Positions 9,413 to 17,646 are shown, counted from the first letter of the stretch. The stretch is DNA of 57,641 bases from Gammaproteobacteria bacterium (GCA_029289235.1 JARFTZ010000036.1:1-57641), one strand, 5' to 3'. The notes: generated by a model from the letters alone, not told the origin. Numbers and translations are program-made.

Positions 9413-10564
9413 TTACTTCAGCATAGTCGACGCCGTCGGCGTTTCGCAGGCGTTCGTCATGCGCGCGAGCGCCGCCTCCAGCGTCGCCGGCGGGCAGCCG
9501 AAATTGAGCCGCACCCAGCCGGGCAGGCCGAATTCAGCGCCATCGGACAGGCCGACGCCGGCCTCTTCAAAGAAATGTGCCGGCGACGGTACACCGAGGC
9601 CGCGGGCGTCGATCCAGGCGAGGTACGTCGCCTCCACAGGCGTCATCGACACCCCGCGAATCTGCGCGACGGCAGCCTGGATCAGCGCGTGATTGCCGCG
9701 CAGGACGTCGAGCAGGCCTTCGCGCCACGCATCGTCATCGTTCCATGCCGCTTCGGCGGCGATCATGCCGAGCACGTTCGGATGCGGCACGATACCGCGC
9801 ATCACGCCGGTGAAGGCGCGCCGCAACACCGGGTCGGCGATGATCGCCAGCGAGCAGCCGAGGCCGGGGATGTTGAAGGTCTTCGATGGCGCCATCAGGG
9901 TGATCGTGCGCGCGCCCATGCTGTCGAGTGAAGCGAACGGACGGTGCGGCCGCTCCGGGTCGAGGATCAGGTCGCAATGGATCTCGTCCGAGCAGACGAC
10001 CAGATCATGCCGGAAGCATAATTCAGCCAGTGTCGCCAGTTCGTCATCTTCCCAGGCGCGCCCGACCGGGTTGTGCGGGTGGCACAGCAGCAACAGGCGC
10101 GTTTCCGGGGTGATTGCCGCTTCGAGTTGCTGGAAATCCCAGCGCCAGCGGCCGTCTGCCAGCACCAGCGGAACCTTCAGCAGCGACTTGCCGGCGTACT
10201 GCGGCGCCGACATGAACGGCGGATAGACCGGCGTCGCGCTGAGTACCCCGCCCTCGACCGCGCGACAGGCGACGTTGATGCCGGTCACCAGCCCCGGCAG
10301 CCAGACCAGCCACTCGGGATCGACCTGCCAGTCGTAGCGGCGCCGCAGGTAGCCGCGCGCCGCCTCGACCAGCCCCGGCCACGGTTCGCCATAGCCTAGG
10401 CAGCCCCGCGCCAGCCGCCGTTCGAGCGCGGCCAGCACCGCCGGCGGCGCGGCGAAGTCCATGTCGGCTACCCACAGCGGCAACACGTCGCGGCCGGCGT
10501 ACTTGTTCCATTTGAGCGAATCGCCGCCGCGGCGGTCGATCACCCGGGTGAAGTCAAAGTCCAT
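9413..10564 (-). CDS. patB: PLP-dependent C-S lyase, MalY/PatB family
   Basis: Fold-type I PLP enzyme of 383 residues that cleaves cystathionine or related C-S bonds, giving homocysteine or thiol, pyruvate and ammonia. Family blocks seen: the N-terminal SLKWNKY and PLWVADMDFAAPPAVL, the HPHNPVGRAW segment, the cofactor aspartate region CSDEIHCDLIL, and the Schiff-base lysine in APSKTFNIPGLGCS. It starts 14 bp after the cysK stop on the same strand, so the two are very likely translated from one message and both act on cysteine/cystathionine sulfur. MalY-type members can also have a regulatory role; nothing here distinguishes that. Confidence 0.9.
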   Translation of the reverse strand: MDFDFTRVIDRRGGDSLKWNKYAGRDVLPLWVADMDFAAPPAVLAALERRLARGCLGYGEPWPGLVEAARGYLRRRYDWQVDPEWLVWLPGLVTGINVACRAVEGGVLSATPVYPPFMSAPQYAGKSLLKVPLVLADGRWRWDFQQLEAAITPETRLLLLCHPHNPVGRAWEDDELATLAELCFRHDLVVCSDEIHCDLILDPERPHRPFASLDSMGARTITLMAPSKTFNIPGLGCSLAIIADPVLRRAFTGVMRGIVPHPNVLGMIAAEAAWNDDDAWREGLLDVLRGNHALIQAAVAQIRGVSMTPVEATYLAWIDARGLGVPSPAHFFEEAGVGLSDGAEFGLPGWVRLNFGCPPATLEAALARMTNACETPTASTMLK

Positions 10565-10578
10565 TCACGTCGTTCCGG

Positions 10579-11517
10579 TCAGGCATCGAGGTGCGCGTAG
10601 AGCTGCGTCGACAGGTAGCGTTCGCCAAACGAGGGGACGACGGCGACGGTGAGCTTGCCAGCATTTGCACGCCGCGCTGCCACCGTCAGCGCCGCCCAGA
10701 CGGCCGCGCCCGACGAGATGCCGGCGAGGATGCCTTCCTCGGTCGCCAGGCGCCGCGCGGTGGAGAACGCGTCATCGGCGGTTACCCGCACGATTTCGTC
10801 GTAGATGGCGACATTCAGCACCTTCGGCACGAAACCGGCGCCGATACCCTGGATCGGGTGCGGTCCCTTCTCGCCGCCGGAGAGCACCGGCGAGGCGTCC
10901 GGCTCGACAGCGATGACCTTGACGGCTGGCTTGCGGGCCTTGAGTGCTTCGCCGACGCCGGTGATCGTTCCCCCCGTGCCGACGCCCGCGACGAAGATGT
11001 CGACCTGCCCGTCGGTATCGCGCCAGATTTCCTCGGCGGTGGTATCCCGGTGGATTGCCGGATTCGCGGGATTCTCGAACTGCTGCGGGATGAAATAGCG
11101 GTTATCCGCCGCGGCCATTTCCTCGGCCCGGCTGATCGCCCCGGCCATGCCTTCGGCACCCGGCGTCAGCACCAGTTCGGCGCCGTAGGCCTTGAGCAAC
11201 AGGCGGCGTTCGCGGCTCATCGTCTCCGGCATCACGAAGCAGCACTTGATCCCACGCGCCGCGCAGACCATCGCCAGGCCGATGCCGGTGTTGCCGGAAG
11301 TCGGTTCAAGGACGATCGATTCCGTGCTGATCTTGCCGGCAGCCATTGCCGCATCGATCATCGCCGCAGCGATGCGATCCTTGACGCTGTGCGCCGGATT
11401 GCAGAATTCGAGCTTGACCGCGACCGTGCCGTCGATTCCGGCCGTGAGGCGATTGAGGCGAACCAGCGGCGTATTGCCGATCAGTTCCGTAACGTTATTG
11501 GCGATTTTCAGGGGCAT
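10579..11517 (-). CDS. cysK: cysteine synthase A
   Basis: O-acetylserine sulfhydrylase, making L-cysteine from O-acetylserine and sulfide with PLP. The chosen ATG at 11517 has a strong GGAGGG 4-9 bases upstream and gives 312 residues, the normal CysK length; an upstream in-frame start would only add four residues. The PLP lysine lies in [15 protein letters not shown], the substrate loop in [14 protein letters not shown], the phosphate-binding loop in [13 protein letters not shown], and the C-terminal [12 protein letters not shown] is conserved. It is followed by patB 14 bp downstream. An inverted repeat lies about 65 bp upstream of the gene. Confidence 0.94.
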   Translation of the reverse strand: MPLKIANNVTELIGNTPLVRLNRLTAGIDGTVAVKLEFCNPAHSVKDRIAAAMIDAAMAAGKISTESIVLEPTSGNTGIGLAMVCAARGIKCCFVMPETMSRERRLLLKAYGAELVLTPGAEGMAGAISRAEEMAAADNRYFIPQQFENPANPAIHRDTTAEEIWRDTDGQVDIFVAGVGTGGTITGVGEALKARKPAVKVIAVEPDASPVLSGGEKGPHPIQGIGAGFVPKVLNVAIYDEIVRVTADDAFSTARRLATEEGILAGISSGAAVWAALTVAARRANAGKLTVAVVPSFGERYLSTQLYAHLDA

Positions 11518-11582
11518 CGTTCCCTCCAAGAGGTAGCTGGTTATTACGGCAAAAAAGGCGGAATCTGAACACCGCGCGCGCC

Positions 11583-11605
11583 GTGACGAAAGATCGTTTC
11601 GTCAC
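11583..11605. repeat. 9-bp inverted repeat between ilvA and cysK
   Basis: GTGACGAAA and TTTCGTCAC flank a 5-base spacer, a perfect stem located 34 bp after the ilvA stop and about 65 bp before the cysK start. No T-run follows it on the minus strand, so it is not a standard intrinsic terminator; it could be a factor-dependent terminator hairpin or an operator for cysK. Only the symmetry is observed. Confidence 0.5.
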
Positions 11606-11638
11606 GACGATATAACCGGTCGGACTATCGCCAACGGC

Positions 11639-13153
11639 CTAGCGCCCTAGGAACAGCTTGTAGGCCGCGTTGCCGGTCTCGTTCCAGTGCGCGTAGCCGA
11701 GGTTCTTGAGGAATTTCTTGAACTGCCTCATCTCCTCCGGCGGCACCTGCATCCCGACCAGCACGCGCCCGTAGTCGGCGCCGTGGTTGCGGTAGTGGAA
11801 CAGGCTGATGTTCCAGCCGGAGCTCATGTGATTGAGGAAATTCATCAGCGCACCCGGCCGCTCGGGGAACTCGAAGCGGTAGACGATCTCGTTGTCGACC
11901 TGCGGAGCGTGGCCGCCGACGAGGTGGCGGATATGCGCCTTGGCCATCTCGTCGTCGGTCAGGTCGAGCGTGGCGTAGCCGTGCTTGTGCAGTTGCTCGA
12001 CCAGCTTCAGCGACTCGGCGCGCGAGGCCACCTGCACGCCGACGAACACTTGCGCCTCCTTCGGGTCGTTGTAGCGGTAGTTGAATTCGGTGATGTTGCG
12101 CTTGCCGATCAGCGCGACGAACTTCTTGTACGACCCCGGCTTCTCCGGCAACGTCACCGCCAGCACCGCCTCGCGCTGCTCGCCGACCTCGGCGCGCTCG
12201 GCGACGAAGCGCAGGCGGTCGAAATTGATGTTGGCGCCGGAGGCCACGGCCACCAGCGTCTTGTCCCTGAGCCGGTGCTTCGCCGCGTAGGCCTTGGCCC
12301 CGGCCACGGCCAGCGCGCCGGCCGGCTCCAGCACCGCCCGGGTGTCCTCGAAGACGTCCTTGATCGCTGCGCAGATCGCGTCGGTATCGACCAGCACCAT
12401 CTCGTCGACGTACTGCTGACAGAGGCGGAAGGTTTCTTCGCCGACGTACTTCACCGCCGCGCCGTCGGCGAACAGCCCGACCTGCTTCAGCCGCACGCGC
12501 TTGCCGGCCGCCAGCGACTGCGCCATGGCGTCCGAATCGACGGCCTCGACGCCGATGATCCTGGTTTCCGGGCGCAGGCGCTTGATGTACGCCGCCACCC
12601 CGGAAATCAGCCCGCCGCCGCCGATCGCGCAGAACACCGCATGGATCGGCTTGGTGTGCTGGCGCAGGATTTCCATGCCGATCGTGCCCTGCCCGGCGAT
12701 CACCTCCGGATCGTCGAACGGATGCACGAAGGTCAACTTCTCGGCCTTCTCCAGTTCCAGCGCGTGCGCGTAGGCCTCGTCGAACGAATCCCCGGCCAGC
12801 ACCACCTCGCCACCGCGGTTGCGTACCGCATCGACCTTGATCGCCGGCGTCGTCGTCGGCATCACGATCACCGCCCGGCAGCCGATCTTCGCCGCCGCCA
12901 GCGCCACGCCCTGCGCGTGATTGCCCGCCGAGGCGCAGATCACCCCGCGTTTCAGACGCTCTGGCGACAGCCTGGCGATCTTGTTGTACGCCCCGCGCAG
13001 CTTGAACGAGAACACCGGCTGCATGTCCTCGCGCTTGATCAGCACCGTGTTCCCGGTCCGCGCCGACAGCCCCGGCGCAATTTCCAGCGGCGACTCCACG
13101 GCAACGTCGTAAACCTGGGCGTTGAGGATCTTTTCGAGGTAGTCGGGGTGCAT
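11639..13153 (-). CDS. ilvA: threonine ammonia-lyase, biosynthetic
   Basis: Deaminates L-threonine to 2-oxobutanoate, the first step of isoleucine synthesis, using PLP. 504 residues, close to E. coli IlvA (514). The catalytic domain (about 1-320) has the PLP lysine in PVFSFKLRGAYNKI, the SAGNHAQGVALAA loop and the AIGGGGLISGVAAYI phosphate-binding loop. The C-terminal third carries two ACT-like regulatory repeats (VTLPEKPGSYKKFVALIG and FEFPERPGALMNFLNHM), which mark the allosteric, isoleucine-inhibited biosynthetic type rather than the short catabolic TdcB form. It is minus strand, upstream of cysK. No attenuator-like leader is obvious in the 170 bp upstream, where I see no gene. Confidence 0.95.
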   Translation of the reverse strand: MHPDYLEKILNAQVYDVAVESPLEIAPGLSARTGNTVLIKREDMQPVFSFKLRGAYNKIARLSPERLKRGVICASAGNHAQGVALAAAKIGCRAVIVMPTTTPAIKVDAVRNRGGEVVLAGDSFDEAYAHALELEKAEKLTFVHPFDDPEVIAGQGTIGMEILRQHTKPIHAVFCAIGGGGLISGVAAYIKRLRPETRIIGVEAVDSDAMAQSLAAGKRVRLKQVGLFADGAAVKYVGEETFRLCQQYVDEMVLVDTDAICAAIKDVFEDTRAVLEPAGALAVAGAKAYAAKHRLRDKTLVAVASGANINFDRLRFVAERAEVGEQREAVLAVTLPEKPGSYKKFVALIGKRNITEFNYRYNDPKEAQVFVGVQVASRAESLKLVEQLHKHGYATLDLTDDEMAKAHIRHLVGGHAPQVDNEIVYRFEFPERPGALMNFLNHMSSGWNISLFHYRNHGADYGRVLVGMQVPPEEMRQFKKFLKNLGYAHWNETGNAAYKLFLGR

Positions 13154-13322
13154 GGCGTTTCCGTGGTTGCGGGGGAAACGGGGATTCTAGCAGTCCGACC
13201 TGATCGAGAAATCAGTCCTTTCCATCGCCATGGTGTTGAGGCGACGGCTTTGTCGATATTTACGTCGCCCCCTGATTGATTACGCAGCTTGCCAAATGGT
13301 GCAACCTGATGCCGGAATTTCC

Positions 13323-13673
13323 TTATCGATGGAGCAACGTGCGCAGTTCGGCAGGAATCTGTTGAAATTTATCTTCGTTTTCAAACCTGTGACAATCTTC
13401 TGCTGCAATTGCCTCTGGGCTTTTCCCTATGCGTGAAAAAAGCTTTTCGCCATCGCAGCGAAGTACTGCGATTCGTTGCTTTGTTTTCTTGTTCTTGACT
13501 TGTGCTACCCAGCACGCGTCTGCTGCACCGCATGAATGATATTCAAGGATTTCCGTCGTAGGCTCCCACGCGATGTAGATGATTGGGTTTCCACTTGAGG
13601 CCAGCGCTTCCTGGCCAGATGAAACATGCGAAATACATAGAAGTAATATCAACGCCGTTGTTTTTACGTTCAT
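13323..13673 (-). CDS. small exported protein, immunity-like (hypothetical)
   Basis: A 116-residue protein I cannot place in a named family. It starts with a plausible signal peptide (MNVKTTALILLLCISHVSSG) and has cysteines spaced for disulphides (SCGAADACW, LRCDG, EDCHRF), so it is probably periplasmic. Its ATG overlaps the stop codon of the upstream hybrid reading frame by four bases (ATGA), implying translational coupling. A small exported protein coupled behind the C-terminal part of a larger protein is the usual layout of a peptidoglycan-targeting effector and its periplasmic immunity protein. That role is inference. The surrounding DNA is noticeably more AT-rich than its neighbours, suggesting transfer. 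Confidence 0.55.
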   Translation of the reverse strand: MNVKTTALILLLCISHVSSGQEALASSGNPIIYIAWEPTTEILEYHSCGAADACWVAQVKNKKTKQRIAVLRCDGEKLFSRIGKSPEAIAAEDCHRFENEDKFQQIPAELRTLLHR

Positions 13674-14293
13674 CTATACTCCTTGCTACCTGTTGCTTTG
13701 ATGTATTCAGTCGGATGTTTCCAAAAAATGGTGCTGCCATGAGCAGCAGTGGAAATCCACACCGCGTCATAGCGACCACGCTCGGAGCCATCAACAATTT
13801 GTCCTGTTTTCTTGTTTTTTGTCTTCCAGCGAACAATCACTTCCCGCTTATTCTCCTGGACATTGAAAACGTTGTGCGAGAGGTCTCCAAATTTGAATCC
13901 ATCACGGACTTTGGGGTGATTGTTGTAGTTGGTCTTGAAGTCCAGACCATCCCGCCAAAAAGCGCCATTTGATGGGTCGGGGCCTTTGTTTTTCAGTGCT
14001 GCGATTGCCCAGTCAATTGCCAATGACATGCCTGTGTTTTCCTTGATAGCAGCATCGCTGGCTTTCATTAGTTTGTTAAACCGCGCGTTGCTACCATCCC
14101 ATGCGTAGGCATAGTTCGGATCAGCAGCTTTCAGTGCGGATACAGTTTTTCCGCCGAACTTGGCCCGCCATGTGTAGAACGAGGCGTCAGAAAAGCCGTG
14201 CTGCCGGCACAGTTCCTTGATCGGCACGCCGGCTTCCGCCTGCTTCAAAAAACCAATGATCTGTTCTTCTGAAAACCGCTTCTTCAAGTCCAT
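13670..14293 (-). pseudogene. hybrid frame: IS3 OrfA N-terminus fused to C-terminal part of a possible effector
   Basis: A 207-residue open frame of two unrelated parts. Residues 1-48 (MDLKKRFSEEQIIGFLKQAE to YTWRAKFGG) are the N-terminal helix-turn-helix of an IS3-family OrfA transposase. After FGG the sequence changes abruptly at about base 14150 into a different protein that continues for some 160 residues to the stop. This second part has a DPSNGAFWRDGLDF block, faintly like the DPTxGA segment of SleB-type cell wall hydrolases, and ends in AHGSTIFWKHPTEYI. I do not recognise the family with confidence. The frame is best read as the 3' end of a gene whose 5' part was replaced by a truncated insertion sequence. 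The downstream gene overlaps by ATGA. Whether the fusion is expressed is unknown. Confidence 0.6.
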
Positions 14294-14354
14294 TCTCCTT
14301 CTCGAAAACGGACTTTACTAAATTGCCGCTGGCACTGATTACGGGGGCACCTCA
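14151..14354 (-). mobile_element. truncated IS3-family insertion sequence (left end and start of orfA)
   Basis: About 200 bp remain: a candidate left terminal inverted repeat at 14337-14354 (reading TGAGGTGCCCCCGTAATC on the minus strand, with the TG end typical of IS3 elements), a short leader, an AAGGAG ribosome site and the first 48 codons of orfA (14293 down to about 14150). OrfB and the right end are missing. The flanking reading frames change character exactly at the two inferred boundaries. The precise terminal repeat cannot be confirmed without the second end. Confidence 0.7.
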
Positions 14355-14664
14355 GTCGGCCAATTTCGACATCTGGGGTGGTCTCGGGCTTGAAACCTTC
14401 GGCGACGATTTGAAGTTGGTTCGCGATTACGACGAAAACTTCGTTTGGACCGTCATTGATGGATCAGAGGGTAACGATCAATGGATCATCCCCGGATATC
14501 ACCACGTAAATCGCATTTGTTACCTGTTGACCGAGACTGCTCACAAGGGCGCGCCCATTGAGTTCCGCGTTGCGCGTGGGCCGCATTCCCTGACCCAGTT
14601 GGGGCTGGCCCGACGGGGCAACACGCTCAAGCGAATTTTGTTCTCGCACAAAACTTCGGTGTAG
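14355..14664 (+). pseudogene. 3' fragment of an unrecognised gene, cut by the IS end
   Basis: An open frame of about 100 codons reads out of the IS end and stops at 14664. From ANFDIWGGLGLETFGDD onward it looks like authentic protein (FVWTVIDGSEGNDQWIIPGY, then HHVNRICYLLTE), while the codons before 14355 belong to the insertion sequence. There is no convincing start codon or ribosome site of its own; the first in-frame start is a TTG inside the IS remnant. I therefore read it as the C-terminal remnant of a longer gene. The family is not recognised. It ends 14 bp from the convergent nucleotidyltransferase-fold gene. Confidence 0.5.
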
Positions 14665-14677
14665 CCCCGGCAGTCTG

Positions 14678-15661
14678 CTACAACACATCGACCAACCCCC
14701 GCACATCCCCATGTAATGAACTGATTGCCTCACCGAATGGCAAATGAGGCATGTATTCCCGCACGAGCGCAGCGACCGCACGGGCTTGCGCGAGGTCGCG
14801 CGGTTTCTTGATTGCGTCGCGGTCCGGGCGATTGGCGAGCCAGGCCTTGTGCAGGGCGAACGCGCGCGGATCGGGAACGCGCAGAGGTGTGGGCCAGCCG
14901 GTCTCGTCGATGGCGAAGGTGTCAAGTTTCGGGGCGTTGAGCAGCCATTGCAGGCCGGGCACTTCGGCGGCGACGAGATCGTCATCGGCGAAGCTGACCG
15001 GGTCGCTGACCTGCATGCCGCGCGGCGGCACGATGAGGTCGACCATGAACTGGCCGGCGTTGGCGGCGCGGAAGCCGCGCTTGCGGATGCACTCGAAACT
15101 GCGGTCGGCGCGCTTCAACAAGCCAAGCAGGCCTTGTCCGTCGAGCTTGCCGGAAACCAGTGTCATTTTATGGCGGTGGTCGTAGAGCAGATCGATGTCG
15201 CCAGAGGCGAGCAACTCGGTCAGGAATTGGACGCCGCCAGCGGCCTCGTAACCGAAAAGCGCCTGCGTGCCGAGGACGGTAAAGGATTTGTAGAGCCCGG
15301 CGGCGTCGAGTTCGCGCAGGATGCGGGCGATGACCCGAGGTACGCGGGAGAGGCGCAACGCCTTGTTGAGTCGCGCCTGTTCGTCGAGCGCGGCGCGGAT
15401 GCCGGCAAGCCGTTCGTTTGCCGCTTCGCGCCCTTGCAGGAAGGCGGCGAGAATCGCTTCAGTTTCCGCACTGCGCGGGCCGAGTGATTTGCCGTTGCCA
15501 CGGGCGTCACTATCGCGAAACAGGTACTCGACCCCGCGTACTGTTTTCCAGCGCATTCCGTAGGTGTGGGCAGCTGCGTGACGCAAGGCAGCACGATAGT
15601 TTTCGTAGAGTTGTTCGCTGTTGACGAGGTGCAGACGCTGCTGGTTGGTGAGCGGCTTCAT
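14678..15661 (-). CDS. GSU2403-type nucleotidyltransferase-fold protein
   Basis: A 327-residue cytosolic protein resembling the GSU2403 family of nucleotidyltransferase-fold proteins (NTP_transf_8). An N-terminal helical part with a YGMRWKTVRGVEYLFR block is followed by the core: FTVLGTQALFGYEAAGG supplies the GT/GS helix turn and SGDIDLLYDHRHKM the acidic D-x-D pair expected for metal and nucleotide. A hydrophilic C-terminal part follows (DPRAFALHKAWLA). The biological role is not established; related folds act as antitoxins, toxins or tRNA-modifying enzymes. No partner gene is adjacent. A cluster of repeated 9-bp elements directly upstream suggests tight regulation. It sits in an accessory patch next to an IS scar. 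Confidence 0.75.
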   Translation of the reverse strand: MKPLTNQQRLHLVNSEQLYENYRAALRHAAAHTYGMRWKTVRGVEYLFRDSDARGNGKSLGPRSAETEAILAAFLQGREAANERLAGIRAALDEQARLNKALRLSRVPRVIARILRELDAAGLYKSFTVLGTQALFGYEAAGGVQFLTELLASGDIDLLYDHRHKMTLVSGKLDGQGLLGLLKRADRSFECIRKRGFRAANAGQFMVDLIVPPRGMQVSDPVSFADDDLVAAEVPGLQWLLNAPKLDTFAIDETGWPTPLRVPDPRAFALHKAWLANRPDRDAIKKPRDLAQARAVAALVREYMPHLPFGEAISSLHGDVRGLVDVL

Positions 15662-15665
15662 GGTT

Positions 15666-15778
15666 TGTTTCCGGCAAAATCATAGTGCAATTAATATTGC
15701 CGGAAACATGGTTAAAATTCAATCGCTTGAAACAATGTTTCCGGATTTTTTGAGGATATTGAAAATGCGCCGGAAACA
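15666..15778. promoter_or_regulatory. four copies of TGTTTCCGG in two inverted pairs (candidate operator array)
   Basis: The first pair is a perfect 12-bp inverted repeat: TGTTTCCGGCAA at 15666-15677 and TTGCCGGAAACA at 15697-15708. The second pair is TGTTTCCGG at 15736-15744 and CCGGAAACA at 15770-15778. Start-to-start spacing is 31 and 34 bp, about three helical turns. The array begins 5 bp upstream of the start codon of the nucleotidyltransferase-fold gene (15661) and fills the whole intergenic space up to the end of the P-loop gene. The surrounding DNA is AT-rich. Regulator unknown. Confidence 0.7.
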
Positions 15779-15814
15779 GGGTGGGGCGCTCTGAATTTGC
15801 CTCCTTCTGCCTGA

Positions 15815-16423
15815 CTACACGGAGCCCGACGCCAAATCATAGCGGTGCGTCAGCCTGACGACCTCGCCCCTCTCCGCAAATACTTTCTCCAGTTCGCTCA
15901 TCTCCGCCGTTTCATGCCGGGTCAATGCCCCGCCGCCGAGGCGTTCGCCGCGATAGCCGTTGATGACGAGCGTCGTCCGCGTGTCGAACCCCGCTGTCTC
16001 GATCAGGCTCGCCGCGCTCCTCGCTTGCAGGAAGAGCGTGACATCGTTGATGAACAGGATGTCGCGTCGGGGTTCCAGTCGGCGGAGGAGTGCGTCGATG
16101 AGTTGCGCGTTGCGCTCCGCCTTCTCGAGCGCCTCGCTTTCGGAACTGGAACTCAGGCGCGGCGGTTCGAGGTGTGCCCGCAGGTCGAGCACTCCGCTTC
16201 CCTCCGGCGCCCGCAGTTCGCCGCCGGCGCCGACGATGCCGCGTTTCAGCGCCAGTTCGCGGGAGATGGTCGGCGCCATGTCGATCAGGGCGATCCGGGT
16301 GCCGAGTCCTTGCTGGCAGAGTTCGCTTAGCCAGCGTTTGCAGAGGGTCGTCTTCCCGGTGTTGACGTCGCCGATTACCAGGATTCTTTTCCCGAGGCCC
16401 CCGGTGCCGGGCGAGGTCATCAT
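15815..16423 (-). CDS. P-loop NTPase, Clp1-like polynucleotide kinase type
   Basis: A 202-residue protein whose N-terminus has the Walker A ILVIGDVNTGKTTLCKRWL (about residues 13-31). The GDxNTGKTT form resembles the Clp1/Grc3/NOL9 RNA 5'-kinase group more than ordinary GTPases. A LIDMAP segment (about 48-53) and a hydrophobic strand with FINDVTLFL (about 128-136, possible Walker B-like) follow, then TLVINGYRG. It is shorter than eukaryotic or archaeal Clp1 proteins and lacks their extra domains, so enzymatic assignment is tentative. Its first ATG overlaps the MFS stop codon (ATGATGA), indicating translational coupling to the transporter. Much of a longer open frame here is an out-of-frame reading of the MFS gene and is not part of the protein. 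Confidence 0.65.
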   Translation of the reverse strand: MMTSPGTGGLGKRILVIGDVNTGKTTLCKRWLSELCQQGLGTRIALIDMAPTISRELALKRGIVGAGGELRAPEGSGVLDLRAHLEPPRLSSSSESEALEKAERNAQLIDALLRRLEPRRDILFINDVTLFLQARSAASLIETAGFDTRTTLVINGYRGERLGGGALTRHETAEMSELEKVFAERGEVVRLTHRYDLASGSV

Positions 16424-17646
16424 CGGGCTGCCTCGTTCCGTTCCTTGCCGGTATAGGTCTCGGGCAGCAGGAGCAGCATGACTGCGCCGACGAGGTAGAT
16501 GCCGCAGGTGAGCAGCAGGCCGGTCTGCAAGCCGTAGGCCTTGCCGACGGCGCCGATGGTGAACGGGGCGATGATCGCGCCGATGCGCCCCATGTTCCAG
16601 CAGAAGCCGCCGGCGTAGGCGCGCACGTGCTCGGGAAACAGTTCGGCGTAGTAGGCGCCGAGAATGCCGCCGGCCCCGCAGAGGCCGAAGCCGACGACGG
16701 CGCCCCACCAGAACAGGAAGGTCGGGTTCTGCACGAGGATGTAGAGGGCGATGGCGACGGCGCAGAGCGCGAAGGCCGCCATCATGGCGCGGCGCCGCCC
16801 GATCTTGTCCGCCAGCAGCCCGAAGAACTGGAAGCCGAAGAACATGCCGACGTACATCACGATCGAGAACCCGAGCATGGTCGTTACGTCCAGCCCCCGC
16901 TCCCGGGTCAGGAAGGTCGGAATCCAGAAAGCAGCGCCCCAGTAACCGGCGAGATTGACGATGCTCACCAGCGTCGCCGGCAGGGTGATCCGGGCCAGGT
17001 TGTTGGAGAAGATCGTCGTGATGCCGACTGTGGTTGGGCCGCTCTGGCTCTTTTGCGTGGCGGCCCGGGTGTCGGGCGGAATCAGACGCAGGACGACCAG
17101 CGAGAAGGGGATCGATACCACGCCGAAGGCAAACACCAGGCGCCAGTCGATGGTGATGAGCCAGCGGCCTACCACCGACGCGACGACCGCGCCGATCGCG
17201 AAACTGCTGAAGACGAAGGACGCGGCGCGGGCGCGGCAGTGCGGCGCCCAGTGTTGCGCGATGAGCGCCGAACACGGCCCCCAGACGCCGCCGATGGCGA
17301 GACCGGTGAAGAAGCGCAAGACCATCCACGACGACCAGGTGTTAACGAGGTAGACGGCGCCCATGCCGACGCCGAGCCAGACGAGGGCGAGGATCAGCGA
17401 AAAGCGGCGGCCGCGGTTCTCGGCGATCAGGCCGAAAACGATGCTGCCGAGCATCGCGCCCAGGCCGGTGGCCGAGCCGAGCAGTCCGCCGTCGGGAAGC
17501 GAAATGGACAGAACCTGCAGCAATACCGGCATGGCGATGGCCAGCACCATCAGGTCGTAACTGTCGAAGAGATAGGCGACGAACCCGGCCCAAAGGACCT
17601 TCCAGCGATGTACCGAGCCGTCGGGAGAGGAGGAAAGTGTAGTCAT
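16420..17646 (-). CDS. MFS transporter, aromatic/organic acid:proton symporter-like
   Basis: Inner-membrane permease of 408 residues with about twelve hydrophobic segments. TM1 holds the acidic pair FDSYDLMVLAIAMPVL, in the position of the DGYD motif of the aromatic acid:H+ symporter (AAHS) family. The loop 2-3 motif AENRGRRFSLILALV and a second copy after TM8 (LLADKIGRRRAMM) are classical MFS signatures. Substrate cannot be told from the sequence; AAHS relatives carry protocatechuate, benzoate or short organic acids. The downstream P-loop gene overlaps its stop codon. A group of palindromic repeats lies just upstream. Confidence 0.85.
   Translation of the reverse strand: MTTLSSSPDGSVHRWKVLWAGFVAYLFDSYDLMVLAIAMPVLLQVLSISLPDGGLLGSATGLGAMLGSIVFGLIAENRGRRFSLILALVWLGVGMGAVYLVNTWSSWMVLRFFTGLAIGGVWGPCSALIAQHWAPHCRARAASFVFSSFAIGAVVASVVGRWLITIDWRLVFAFGVVSIPFSLVVLRLIPPDTRAATQKSQSGPTTVGITTIFSNNLARITLPATLVSIVNLAGYWGAAFWIPTFLTRERGLDVTTMLGFSIVMYVGMFFGFQFFGLLADKIGRRRAMMAAFALCAVAIALYILVQNPTFLFWWGAVVGFGLCGAGGILGAYYAELFPEHVRAYAGGFCWNMGRIGAIIAPFTIGAVGKAYGLQTGLLLTCGIYLVGAVMLLLLPETYTGKERNEAAR

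Noticed and set aside
5950-9426. 1158-codon plus-strand open frame
   Set aside because: Antisense shadow of the CHASE-PAS-GGDEF-EAL gene, no recognisable domain.
13230-13436. 68-codon plus-strand open frame downstream of the ilvA start region
   Set aside because: No ribosome site or family features; it overlaps the antisense of the exported small protein.
13323-15814. A complete integrated element with attachment sites
   Set aside because: No integrase, no tRNA and no flanking direct repeats were found; the patch looks like an IS-mediated scar, not an intact island.
16424-17329. N-terminal 300-residue extension of the P-loop protein frame
   Set aside because: This part reads through the MFS gene in another frame and is Arg/Pro-rich; the genuine start is the ATG overlapping the MFS stop.
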